Of a stretch of DNA of 64,000 bases, positions 1 through 8,499 are shown in pieces. The notes under the pieces were generated by a model. It searched no databases and was not told the DNA's origin. It saw only the letters and a program-made list of their open reading frames with translations. The stretch spans positions 124,001-188,000 of the forward strand of contig CAZGAQ010000002.1 of NCBI GenBank assembly GCA_964523405.1, given 5' to 3'. The stretch comes from CAZGAQ01 sp964523405. GTDB lineage: Bacteria > Planctomycetota > Phycisphaerae > UBA1845 > Fen-1342. The position numbers and the translations under genes are program-made. Positions within the stretch are counted from its first letter, which is position 1. The number at the start of each line of letters is the position of its first letter.

Positions 1-1
1 G

Positions 2-37
2 CTCGTCGACAAGATTGGTGCGGCCTTGCTGGGCTGA
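2..37 (+). CDS. Possible C-terminal tail of a plus-strand gene cut by the window edge
   Basis: Reading frame 2 gives eleven residues (LVDKIGAALLG) and a TGA at 35-37, ending 22 bases before the convergent rodA stop. A hydrophobic tail of this kind is plausible for a gene entering from the left, but eleven codons cannot show that it is real, and no function can be given. Confidence 0.2.
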   Translation, partial: LVDKIGAALLG

Positions 38-59
38 CCCCCGCGGCATCGGTCCTGCG

Positions 60-1322
60 TCACGAATCCGTGTATTCAAACGGCGGATCGGCGATCAGCA
101 TCGGCCGCCGCTGGGCCACGTTCACGAGCAGCCCGAGCCCGATGAAGTTCGTCCACAGGCTGCTCCCGCCTGCGCTGACGAACGGGAGCGGCATGCCCGT
201 GATGGGGGCCAAGCCGATGTTCATGCAGATGTTGAGGAGGGCCTGGGCCACGATCATGACGATCACGCCCACCGCCAGCAGCCGGCCGAACGGATCATTC
301 GTGATCGTGGCCACCTCCAGTCCAAACAGCACGATGACTCCGTACGCGAGAATGACAAACACACCGCCAATCAGACCCCACTGGTGCCCGATGATGGCGA
401 AAATGAAGTCGTTCTGCTCCTCGGGCAACAGGCCGTCGTACTGCACGAAAATCCCCTCGCCGTAGCCGGTTCCCGTCAGTCCGCCGGTACCGAGCGCAAT
501 CTTAGCCTGGCGCAGCTGATAGCCGTCCGACTGGTGCCACGCCTCCTCGCGCGTGCCCTGCTTGAACAGCGCCTCGATACGCGTGCGCTGGTAGCCGTGC
601 ATGCCATAGAGGTAGAACAGGGGCATCGTGGCACAGCCGAGCGCGACGATCAGCAGCAGGTGCCGCAGGCGGGCGCCCGCCACGAAGAGCATCGTGAACA
701 GCACGGGCAGCAGCATCAGCAGGGTGCCGAGGTCGGGCTGCAGCAGGATCAGCAGCATGGGCGCGACCGTCAGCAGGAAGGGGGGCACGAGCCCGCGCCA
801 CTCGCGGTACGAGTTGCGAAACCGCAGGTAGCGGGCCAGCGCCACGACCAGGGCAAGCTTCATGAACTCTGAGGGCTGCACGCGGAAAGCGCCCAGCTCG
901 ATCCAGCGCCGCGTATTGCGCACCACGGGTACCAACGGAAGGCCGGGCAGGTGCAGGGACTCCAAGACGCGGTCGACGACCAGTAGCAGCAGCAGGAAGA
1001 CTGCCAAGCCGTAGATCGGATACGCGTACCACCCGATCTTCTGGTAGGGCACGCACAGCACCAGCAGCAAGAGCAGCAGCCCCGACAGCATGAAGGCAAG
1101 CTGTCGCGCGGTCTGGGGTCCCACAACGTGATAGAGGCGCACCGCCCAGTTCGCGTCCGCGTCGGTGGCGGTGTCCCCGCCGTACCCCGCGGCGGCGACG
1201 CGCGGCGCCGGGTCGCGATCGGTGGCGTGGATGCACGCCAGACCGACCGCGGACAGAAAGAGCACGGGGACCGCTAGTCCCCAGCCGAGTCGCGTCAGGT
1301 TGAACAGCTCCCGCTCGAACAT
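60..1322 (-). CDS. rodA: Rod shape-determining protein RodA (SEDS peptidoglycan glycosyltransferase)
   Basis: RodA polymerises lipid II into glycan strands in the inner membrane together with a class B PBP. The protein has about ten hydrophobic helices. It carries the family's conserved stretch near the C terminus (GLAPITGMPLPFVSAGGSS), the EQNDFIFAIIGHQWG segment, and the RRWI..G.F..QPSEF..L motif that follows the first helices. I chose the ATG at 1322 (MFERELFNL) over the longer in-frame extension because it lies one base after the stop of the upstream penicillin-binding protein gene, the usual mrdA-rodA coupling. The length of 420 residues suits the family. RodA is more likely than FtsW because its partner gene is an elongation-type PBP2. 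Confidence 0.93.
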   Translation of the reverse strand: MFERELFNLTRLGWGLAVPVLFLSAVGLACIHATDRDPAPRVAAAGYGGDTATDADANWAVRLYHVVGPQTARQLAFMLSGLLLLLLVLCVPYQKIGWYAYPIYGLAVFLLLLLVVDRVLESLHLPGLPLVPVVRNTRRWIELGAFRVQPSEFMKLALVVALARYLRFRNSYREWRGLVPPFLLTVAPMLLILLQPDLGTLLMLLPVLFTMLFVAGARLRHLLLIVALGCATMPLFYLYGMHGYQRTRIEALFKQGTREEAWHQSDGYQLRQAKIALGTGGLTGTGYGEGIFVQYDGLLPEEQNDFIFAIIGHQWGLIGGVFVILAYGVIVLFGLEVATITNDPFGRLLAVGVIVMIVAQALLNICMNIGLAPITGMPLPFVSAGGSSLWTNFIGLGLLVNVAQRRPMLIADPPFEYTDS

Positions 1323-1323
1323 G

Positions 1324-3468
1324 CTACTCGCCGTACTGAGCCAGCAGATATTCCGCAATGCTCTTGGCGACCGGCGCCGCCACCTGCCCGCCACTGCCGC
1401 CGAATTCGATCACCACCGCGATCGCGTAGACGGGCCCCTTGGGCGCCGCGCCCCGCCGCGTGCCCGCCGGCTGCGTAAAGCCCATGAACCACGCGTGCGA
1501 GGGCAGCTTCCCGTCCTCGCCGAGCTCCGGGTAACGCTCCGCGACCCGTCGCCCGATGACCTGCGGCTTGTCCGCTCCGAACTGCGCCAGCGCCTCCGCC
1601 TCACTCAGGGCGATGACCTCCTCCCGTCGCCCGTCGGGCCACTCGCAGATATAGCGCGTGGCGATCACGAACGGCACCGCCTGGGCCGAGCCGGTCTTGC
1701 CGCAGAACTCATAGTCGGTGCGATCGAGGCGCGCCGTACGTCCCGTCCCATGCGGATCGTTCACCACCCGCCACATGCCGCGGCGCAGGACCTGCAGATA
1801 CCGGTCATCGAACGGCTGGTCGGCCGTCGGCGGATCGCCCAGGGCCCGGCCGGTCGTATCGTAGGCCAGCCGCACCGGCGCCCAGTAGCCGGACGCAATC
1901 GTGGCCCCGACGTTGGCCGCCTGCAGCGGGGTCAGCGTGATCTCACCCTGGCCAATGGCCAGGTTCCACGCGTCGGCGGGCTGGAACGTGCGTTTCTGTG
2001 TCGCCTGCAGCCAGTCCTCGGTCGGTACGTTCGCCGGCGTCTCCTCGATCAGGCCGGTGCCCTGCGTGCGCCCCAGACCGAACCGGCGAAACCAGTCGCA
2101 CAGCCGCTCCGGCCCCAGGCGCTGGCCCACCTGGAAGAAGTAGATATTGCACGAGTTCTTTACGGCGTTCTCACCGTTCTCGCCGGCCGGGTCATCGATC
2201 ATGTCGTGCGTCAGGCCCGCGTGTTGATTGTAAATCCAACACCGAAAGCGGTCGGGCTTGTCTGGGAGCAGGTGCCCCGTGCAGTGGAAGCGCGTCTCGG
2301 GCGTGATGACGCCTTCGGTGAGTCCGCCGATCAGCGTGATGCCCTTGCAGATGGAGCCCGGCGCGTAGCGCCCCTGCACCGGGCGAAAGAGCAGGGGCAT
2401 GCGCGTCACGTCGCGTCGCAGTTCGTCGTAGTCCCGGTTGTAGTTCTCGTAGTCGTAGCTGGGGTAGCTCGCCAGCGCCAGAACTTCGCGCGTGGCGACG
2501 TCGATTACCACGGCGGCGCCGCCGGCTTCGTGGCTCTCGACCTTCATGTTGGTGACCGCGTCGGTCAGCAGCGCGAGCACGTACTGCTGCAGAGCGAGAT
2601 CCAGGGTTAGGTGCACGTCGTTACCGGCCCGCGGAGGAATCCGCTGCAGCTCCCCGCCGCCGATGTCTTCGCTGACGCGCCCGGCCCAGCCGCGCAAGGA
2701 GGTGTCCGCCAGACGCTCCACCCCGGATACGCCGCAGCGATCCCCGGGCCGCAGTTGCCGCAACTCGTCGCCGCGCAGCGGATCGGTCGCAATCCGCTCC
2801 GCGCTGGCTTCGCCCTGGCGGCCCAGCAGGTGGGCCACCGCGTCGGCATTGTGCGCGACCCGCCAGGAACCCGGCACGACGCGGAGCCACGGATAGTGAC
2901 TGAGCTCCAGTCGCACCGCCAGCGCGAGTTCGGGCGTCACACGTTCGATGACCGGGAGGTAGCGGTCCTCTTCCTGGATGCGGCGCACGGTGGGGCTGTT
3001 CGCCTGCACCTGTTCGCGAATCCGTGCCACGCGCGCGCGGATCGCGTTCGCCCGCGCGATGAAGTCGCTGACGGGCACGCCGGCCAGCTCGGACAGGCGT
3101 TGCCACATCTGTTGAATGCGCGCCCGCAGCTCATCCACGATTTCCGCCGTGCTGAGCGAATCAGGAAAGTCACCGCGCCGCCGTAGCCGCCCCGCGAGCT
3201 GCCGCAGGTAGTCGCCGTCTCCGGTCAGCACGGCGTAATGCACGCACACGTCTGCGGAAGGCTCGTCGCTCAGCAACGGCCGCCCCTGGCGATCCAGAAT
3301 GCTGCCGCGCGGCGCCGGCAGGTACCGCACCGGACGCGTCAGGATGCGCTCCGCGAGCAGCCGGTACTCGGCGGCCTGGGCCATCTGGATCTGCGCGAGG
3401 CGCGCGACGATCGCCACGGCGATAACGCCGAGTATCATCCCGAAGGCCGTCAGACGCTTACGAAACAT
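1324..3468 (-). CDS. mrdA: Penicillin-binding protein 2 (peptidoglycan D,D-transpeptidase MrdA)
   Basis: This is the class B transpeptidase that cross-links side-wall peptidoglycan and works with RodA. The start at 3468 (MFRKRLTAFG) puts a membrane anchor at residues 4-24. Next come the dimerisation region and a transpeptidase domain with all three active-site motifs: SxxK at S372-K375 (GSICKG), SxN at S439-C-N441 and KTG at K591-G593. The 714-residue length is somewhat above the roughly 630 of typical PBP2, with the extra sequence in a helical, Arg-rich part of the N-terminal half (about residues 95-150). The stop is one base from the rodA start, so the two genes are probably co-transcribed. 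No mreB, mreC or mreD is visible upstream; the next gene is divergent. Confidence 0.93.
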   Translation of the reverse strand: MFRKRLTAFGMILGVIAVAIVARLAQIQMAQAAEYRLLAERILTRPVRYLPAPRGSILDRQGRPLLSDEPSADVCVHYAVLTGDGDYLRQLAGRLRRRGDFPDSLSTAEIVDELRARIQQMWQRLSELAGVPVSDFIARANAIRARVARIREQVQANSPTVRRIQEEDRYLPVIERVTPELALAVRLELSHYPWLRVVPGSWRVAHNADAVAHLLGRQGEASAERIATDPLRGDELRQLRPGDRCGVSGVERLADTSLRGWAGRVSEDIGGGELQRIPPRAGNDVHLTLDLALQQYVLALLTDAVTNMKVESHEAGGAAVVIDVATREVLALASYPSYDYENYNRDYDELRRDVTRMPLLFRPVQGRYAPGSICKGITLIGGLTEGVITPETRFHCTGHLLPDKPDRFRCWIYNQHAGLTHDMIDDPAGENGENAVKNSCNIYFFQVGQRLGPERLCDWFRRFGLGRTQGTGLIEETPANVPTEDWLQATQKRTFQPADAWNLAIGQGEITLTPLQAANVGATIASGYWAPVRLAYDTTGRALGDPPTADQPFDDRYLQVLRRGMWRVVNDPHGTGRTARLDRTDYEFCGKTGSAQAVPFVIATRYICEWPDGRREEVIALSEAEALAQFGADKPQVIGRRVAERYPELGEDGKLPSHAWFMGFTQPAGTRRGAAPKGPVYAIAVVIEFGGSGGQVAAPVAKSIAEYLLAQYGE

Positions 3469-3685
3469 GACGTCCCTGTCATGGCGCCGCGGGCCGGCTG
3501 CATCGGGGCGCCCCCGGGGGGGAGCCGCGCGTGCTGCGGAGCATGGGGCACTATCCGCCGCGACCCTTCGCTCAGTGCACAGCGTAACTACCCGGCGGCC
3601 ACCGGTAAATGGACGCGCGCCGACCGCGGCAGTGGCATGGCGGCGGCGGGGGCGGTTATGCTGGCGCTGGCCCCGGAGTCGTCCG

Positions 3686-4510
3686 ATGATGTACGCCGCC
3701 GTCAACGCCTGGACTTTCCCCGATCGCTCGCCGGATGAGCAGCTCGCCCTCGCGAGCGCTGCCGGTTTTGCCGGCCTGGAACTGGTTATTTCGCCCGACG
3801 GCCCGCTGCGCCTCGGCACGCCGCCCGCCGAGTTCCGCCGCCTGGCGACCCGCGCCCGGGACCTCAACCTCCTGGTGGCCGGCCTCGCCACGGCCGCGTT
3901 CTCCGATTTCAACTACGCCTCGCCCGCCCTGGCTGACCGCCGGCGTGCCTTGGATCTCACGCGCTACCTGCTCGATGCCGCCGCGGCCGCCGGTGCCGGC
4001 GCAATCCTGGTCGTTCCGGCCGTCGTCGGAAAGGTCAGCGAGGCGCGCCCGCGCGTCACCTACGCCGACGCCCTGCATCGCACGGTGGAGGCGCTGTCGA
4101 CCTTGCGACATGCGGCCGAAGCGTGCGCCGTGACGATCGCCGTTGAGAATGTCTGGAACCGTTTTCTGCTCTCGCCTCTGGAGGCGGCCGACCTCATCGA
4201 TCGCGTGAATTCGCCGCATGTGGGCTGGTATCTCGACACCGGCAACGTCATGGCATTCGGCTATCCGCAGGATTGGATCGAAACGCTCGGCGGGCGGCTC
4301 GCGCGCGTCCACATCAAGGACTTCGATGTGGCCAAACCTGGTTGGACCGGCTTCTGCCCCTTGGGCGAGGGCAGCGTCGACTGGCCGGCCGTGCTGAAAT
4401 CCCTCGACGCGGTCGGCTACAATGGCCCCCTGACCTACGAAGGCAACGGCGACCCGGCCGAAATGGCGCGCCGTCTGCTGAACATCCTGGCCGGCCGTCC
4501 GGCCCGCTGA
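3686..4510 (+). CDS. Sugar phosphate isomerase/epimerase family TIM-barrel protein
   Basis: The 274-residue protein has the xylose-isomerase-like TIM-barrel layout (AP_endonuc_2). Strand ends carry the expected metal-ligand and catalytic acids: VAVENVWN-type Glu (seen as IAVENVWN), the GWYLDTGN Asp, the RVHIKDFD His/Lys/Asp block and a C-terminal YEGNGD Glu. Family members epimerise or isomerise keto sugars or cyclitols with a divalent metal; the substrate cannot be read from the sequence. Two adjacent ATGs (3686 and 3689) are possible starts. The next gene follows after about 20 bases, so both may be in one transcript. Upstream 3469-3685 is the divergent promoter region shared with mrdA. Confidence 0.85.
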   Translation: MMYAAVNAWTFPDRSPDEQLALASAAGFAGLELVISPDGPLRLGTPPAEFRRLATRARDLNLLVAGLATAAFSDFNYASPALADRRRALDLTRYLLDAAAAAGAGAILVVPAVVGKVSEARPRVTYADALHRTVEALSTLRHAAEACAVTIAVENVWNRFLLSPLEAADLIDRVNSPHVGWYLDTGNVMAFGYPQDWIETLGGRLARVHIKDFDVAKPGWTGFCPLGEGSVDWPAVLKSLDAVGYNGPLTYEGNGDPAEMARRLLNILAGRPAR

Positions 4511-4531
4511 GGCTCAGGCCGAGGAACGCAC

Positions 4532-5419
4532 ATGAAATTCGATCGCGAAGCACTGCGGGCAGGCGTGACCGTGGCGGATGGCGGCTGGTCGACGCGTCTC
4601 CAAATGCGCGGCCTGCCCACAACCGTGATGGCCGAGACGGGCAACCTCACGCACCCGGAACTGGTCCTCGACCTGGCCCGGGCCTATCTCGACGCCGGCG
4701 CCCGCTTCATCACGACCAACACCTTCGCCGCCAACCGCTTCGGCCTGGCGCGCCGCGAGGTTACTGCGACAGTCGCCCAGATCAACCGCCGCGGCGCGGA
4801 GCTCCTGCGCCAAGCCATCGGCACGCGCGACGCTCTGGTGGCGGGTTCGATCGGTCCGAGCGGTAAGATCCTCGCGGTACGCGAGGTCAAGCCGGAGGAC
4901 CTGACCCCCGTCTTCGCCGAACAGGCGCGCGCCTTGGCCGATGGCGGTGCCGACGTCATCGTCCTGGAGACCTTCTCCGAAACCGCCGAAGCCTTGCTCG
5001 CCCTGAACGCCGTCAAGGAAGCGACCGGCCTGCCTGTCATCGTCAGCATGTCCTTCGACTCGGGCCCCCAGCGCACACGCACCATGATGGGGGCGCGCGC
5101 GGAGGATTGTGCAGCGGCGTTGGAGCAGGCGGGGGCGGACGTTGTCGGGTGCAATTGCGGGAGCGGTATCGGCCATTTCCTGCCGGCAGTCGTTGCCCTG
5201 CGCGCGTCCACGAACTTGCCCCTGTGGGTCAAGCCCAACGCCGGCATGCCGGAACTCGAGGACGGCCAGGCCGTATGGAAGCAACCGCCGGACGAATTCG
5301 GCGCCGCCGTCCCGCAGTTGATCGAAGCCGGTGCCAACATCATCGGCGGCTGCTGCGGCACCGGACCCGAGCACATCCAGCGCGTCAGCCAGATTGTGGA
5401 GCGGCACGCGCGGTCATAG
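4532..5419 (+). CDS. Homocysteine S-methyltransferase family protein
   Basis: This is a 295-residue (beta-alpha)8 Pfam homocysteine S-methyltransferase domain with little else. The zinc-binding thiols that activate homocysteine are present: Cys in the GCNCGSG segment (about residue 208) and the Cys pair in GGCCGTGPEHI near the C terminus. The N-terminal DGGWST and TTNTFAAN segments match the strand-1 and strand-2 signatures of the MmuM/BHMT/MetH N-module family. It transfers a methyl group to homocysteine, but the donor (S-methylmethionine, betaine or methylcobalamin through other subunits) is not decided by sequence. It starts 21 bases after the preceding epimerase gene and is probably co-transcribed. 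Confidence 0.85.
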   Translation: MKFDREALRAGVTVADGGWSTRLQMRGLPTTVMAETGNLTHPELVLDLARAYLDAGARFITTNTFAANRFGLARREVTATVAQINRRGAELLRQAIGTRDALVAGSIGPSGKILAVREVKPEDLTPVFAEQARALADGGADVIVLETFSETAEALLALNAVKEATGLPVIVSMSFDSGPQRTRTMMGARAEDCAAALEQAGADVVGCNCGSGIGHFLPAVVALRASTNLPLWVKPNAGMPELEDGQAVWKQPPDEFGAAVPQLIEAGANIIGGCCGTGPEHIQRVSQIVERHARS

Positions 5420-5621
5420 GCGTGTAGGGTGTGTGCCGGCGGCCCCGCGGCCTGGCACAACGGCCTCTCCTGGGCGTCCCGTGGTCGTCGCGGACGGCGG
5501 AGGTCGCCCGCCGCGTGGCAAAAGGTCGCTGGGAAGCCGGATTTCGCTCGCCGGGACAGTCGGTTCAGGCGATACTTTGAAGTAGTGGGGCTCCCGTGCC
5601 CCGGTCCTGGGGAGACAGCCT

Positions 5622-6512
5622 ATGCAGCCTTCATCGTGTGCGTGCATCGTCGCATCATGCGTCCTGCTGTTTGTTGCGCTCCGCACCGCTTCCGCACAGA
5701 CTGCAACTGTGCCGCTTCCCCGAACGGCGGCCCCGGCAAGGGCCGGCCGTGCCGCCCCGCACCCCGCGACCACCCAGCCGACCTCACAACCCGGGCGCCC
5801 CGCGGCGGCCGCACGGCGCACCGTCGTGGCGCTGCTGAATACCACCATTCCCGAATTCCGCGTGGACGAACTGCCGTTGCGCGAGGTTCTGGACCACTTG
5901 CGCGATCGGCTGCACGTAAACGTCGTGGTGCACTGGTCGCGCCTCGCCGCCGAAGGCATCACACCCGATCGCCCCATCACCCTGCGCGTCACGCAACTGC
6001 CGGTGCGTACCATCCTCAGCCTGGTCCTGTCCGAGGCGGCCGGTGTCGACGGGCGTCTCGCGTACCGTGCCTCGGCCGACCTGATCTTGATCTCGACGGC
6101 CGCAGAATTCGCCGGCCAGATGATCGTCCGCACCTACGACGTGAAGGACCTTGTCATGGAAATCCCCCAGGCGCCGCTGCCGGGTTGGGCAGGCGGGACC
6201 GGCGGGTGCGTGAACGCGGGTGCACCGGTCGTCGGCGGCGCCGACGTGGTGCGCCCAATAGGCCGCTCATGCCGGGGCGGTATCTGCGGAGGCTGGAGTG
6301 GCCCCGGAGACCTGGGCGCCGCATGCAACGGCGGCCGGGAGCGACGGATGCGCGAGCTGATTGACGTCATCAAGAACACGGTCGAGCCCGAGTCCTGGGA
6401 CACCCGCGGCGGTCCGGGCACAATCACCTGGTTTGGTGACCGGCTGATCGTGCGGAATTCCCCCTTGGTGCACCAGCTCATTGGCGGTCCGCTGTCGGAG
6501 GCCGCGGAATAG
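5622..6512 (+). CDS. Exported STN/secretin-N-like protein of unknown function
   Basis: The 296-residue protein starts with a clear signal peptide (about residues 1-26, ending SAQ), followed by a Pro/Ala-rich linker. The core (about 68-170) reads as short helix-strand units (ELPLREVLDHL, TLRVTQLPVRTILSLVL, YRASADLILIS) like the STN or secretin N-domains. A second conserved block (RELIDVIKNTVEPESW, then RLIVRNSP) follows a Gly/Cys-rich loop. Such proteins are frequent in Planctomycetota and are related to the N-domains of secretins, but no secretin barrel is present, so a role in secretion is only a guess. It stands alone, about 200 bases after the methyltransferase gene and convergent with the ABC operon. 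Confidence 0.7.
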   Translation: MQPSSCACIVASCVLLFVALRTASAQTATVPLPRTAAPARAGRAAPHPATTQPTSQPGRPAAAARRTVVALLNTTIPEFRVDELPLREVLDHLRDRLHVNVVVHWSRLAAEGITPDRPITLRVTQLPVRTILSLVLSEAAGVDGRLAYRASADLILISTAAEFAGQMIVRTYDVKDLVMEIPQAPLPGWAGGTGGCVNAGAPVVGGADVVRPIGRSCRGGICGGWSGPGDLGAACNGGRERRMRELIDVIKNTVEPESWDTRGGPGTITWFGDRLIVRNSPLVHQLIGGPLSEAAE

Positions 6513-6545
6513 CCGCGCCCCGCGCCGCCGCGCGGTAGCGAACCG

Positions 6546-7760
6546 CTACTCGTACCGCAGCGCATCAATCGGATTCAGCCGGCTCGCCCGCCACGCTGGA
6601 TAGAATCCGAAAAACACACCCACCGCGGTCGAAAACGCGATCGCGACGGCCGCCATCCAGTACGAAACCTCGATCTCCCAGCCGTACTGCCCGGATACCA
6701 GCTGCGCCCCGCCCCAGCCCGCGCCGAACCCCACAATCCCGCCCAGCGCGCAAAGCACCACCGCCTCGCATAGGAACTGCCCCAGAATGTGCGTGCCGTT
6801 GGCGCCGATCGCCATCCGCAACCCGATCTCGCGTGTCCGTTCGGTCACCGAGACGAGCATGATGTTCATGATGCCCACGCCACCCACCAGCAGCGAAATG
6901 GACGCGATCGACGTCAGCAGTAGGTTAAACGTCCGCGTCGCCTCGGCGTTGGCCTGGGCCGTCTGCGAACGGTCAAAGATGCGGAACGTGTCGTCGTCCT
7001 CTTCGCCGAGGCGATGCCGTTGCCGGAGCAACGCCCGCACCTGCTCCTGCACTTCGGCCAGGCGCGCCCCTGGCTTCGCCGCCACGAAGATCGTGCTCGA
7101 TGGCTCGGATCCCGCCAGCAGCCGCTGGAAGGACGTGAACGGGAAGAGGATGACATCATCGTAGTCGCGCCCGTCGCTGCTGGTGCCCTTGGGCGTCAGC
7201 ACGCCGATGATCTCGAACGCCACGCGGTTGGCGCGCACCGTCTGGCCCACGGGGTTCACCGCGCCGAACAGCTCCCGCGCCGCCGTCGCCCCGATGCAGC
7301 ACACCTTCGCGTACATGACCATATCGTCCATGTTGAACGCTCGCCCCGCGTCCAGCGTCCAGCGGCGAATATCGAAGAAGCTTGGGTAGACCCCCATGAG
7401 GCTAGTCTGGTAGTTCCCGAACTCCGTGATGCACTGCATGTTCATGCGGTTGGTCGGCGAGGACGCCCGTACCAGCGAGCACTCCCGTTCGATCGCCTCG
7501 GCGTCATCGCGCGACATGTTCCGCGGCAGCGCCGCCTGCTTGCGCACGGTATGGTGCATGTCCCAGAAGCCGATCATCAGCCAGTCGTCGCCGATCGCTG
7601 CGATCTCGCGCTCTACTTTGCGCTGCGCCCCGGTTCCCACCGCCACCATCGCGATCACCGCGCCTACGCCGATCACAATGCCGAGAATCGACAGGGATGT
7701 CCGCACCTTGTTCTTGCCCAGGCTGTGCAGCGACTCGGCGATGACCGTGCCGGGATTCAT
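6546..7760 (-). CDS. MacB-like ABC transporter permease (FtsX family)
   Basis: This 404-residue inner-membrane subunit begins with the diagnostic MacB_PCD segment: a helix at about 22-42 (RTSLSILGIVIGVGAVIAMV) followed by a periplasmic domain. Three C-terminal helices form the FtsX domain, with the conserved ERTREIGLRMAIGA coupling motif at about residue 310 and a final RLNPIDALRYE. The ATPase is encoded separately and overlaps it by 4 bases (ATGA at 7757-7760). With the adaptor upstream, this makes a tripartite export system that powers periplasm-to-outside transport of a peptide, lipid or drug. The substrate is unknown, and no outer-membrane TolC is nearby. Confidence 0.9.
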   Translation of the reverse strand: MNPGTVIAESLHSLGKNKVRTSLSILGIVIGVGAVIAMVAVGTGAQRKVEREIAAIGDDWLMIGFWDMHHTVRKQAALPRNMSRDDAEAIERECSLVRASSPTNRMNMQCITEFGNYQTSLMGVYPSFFDIRRWTLDAGRAFNMDDMVMYAKVCCIGATAARELFGAVNPVGQTVRANRVAFEIIGVLTPKGTSSDGRDYDDVILFPFTSFQRLLAGSEPSSTIFVAAKPGARLAEVQEQVRALLRQRHRLGEEDDDTFRIFDRSQTAQANAEATRTFNLLLTSIASISLLVGGVGIMNIMLVSVTERTREIGLRMAIGANGTHILGQFLCEAVVLCALGGIVGFGAGWGGAQLVSGQYGWEIEVSYWMAAVAIAFSTAVGVFFGFYPAWRASRLNPIDALRYE

Positions 7761-8464
7761 GCTGCCACCTCTCCCCGCGCGCCCGTGTCCCGCACGATCT
7801 GCCCGTCGCGAAAGACCACCTGCCGCTCCGCAAACGCCGCAATATCCGGTTCGTGCGTCACCAGCACGATGCCCACGCCACGCTCGCGATTCATGGCCTG
7901 CAGGACGTGCATGATCTCCTGGCTCGTCTTCGTGTCGAGGTTGCCCGTCGGCTCGTCTGCCAGCACCACGCCCGGATCCGTGACCAGCGCCCGCGCGATC
8001 GCCACCCGCTGCTGCTGCCCGCCCGAAAGCTGATTCGGATGATGCTTCAGCCGCTCGCCCAGCCCCAGCCGCGCGAGCATCTCTGCAGCGCGCCGGCGCC
8101 GCTCCCGCCGGTGCACGCCCTGGTAGGTCAGCGGCAGCGCCACGTTGTCCACGATGCTCGTCCGCGCCAGCAGGTTGAAGCTCTGGAACACGAACCCGAT
8201 CCGGCGGTTCCGCAACGCCGCCAGTTGTCGCCGCGAAAGCTGCTCGATGGCCCGCCCCTCAAACAAGTACCGGCCGCGATCCAGCTTGTCCAGGCAGCCG
8301 ATCATGTGCATGAACGTCGACTTGCCTGACCCGCTACTGCCGGTGATCGCCACGAACTGCCCCGCCGGAATCGTCAGCGAGACCCCGCGCACGGCCGGAA
8401 TCTCCACCTCCTCCACGTGGTACGACTTCCAGGCGTCCTGAATCTCGATGACCGGCGTGTCCAT
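7757..8464 (-). CDS. ABC transporter ATP-binding protein (MacB/LolD type)
   Basis: This 235-residue nucleotide-binding subunit has Walker A (ITGSSGSGKST, about 41-51), a Q-loop (FVFQSFNLL), the signature LSGGQQQRVAIARAL, Walker B VVLADEPTGNLD and the switch His in LVTHEPD. The HMIGCLDKLDRG and TGNLD segments place it in the LolD/MacB/FtsE group that pairs with FtsX-type permeases. The ATG at 8464 was preferred to the adjacent in-frame GTG at 8467. It overlaps the permease gene by ATGA and lies 35 bases after the adaptor gene, so all three form one operon. Confidence 0.93.
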   Translation of the reverse strand: MDTPVIEIQDAWKSYHVEEVEIPAVRGVSLTIPAGQFVAITGSSGSGKSTFMHMIGCLDKLDRGRYLFEGRAIEQLSRRQLAALRNRRIGFVFQSFNLLARTSIVDNVALPLTYQGVHRRERRRRAAEMLARLGLGERLKHHPNQLSGGQQQRVAIARALVTDPGVVLADEPTGNLDTKTSQEIMHVLQAMNRERGVGIVLVTHEPDIAAFAERQVVFRDGQIVRDTGARGEVAA

Positions 8465-8499
8465 CACCTATCCTGCCCCACAGAGCGTGGCCGCCAAGG

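Noticed and set aside
1324..3912. Longer N terminus for PBP2 beginning at 3912
   Set aside because: The added 148 residues are Arg/Ala-rich, contain no homologous part and overlap the divergent epimerase gene; the start at 3468 gives a proper membrane anchor.
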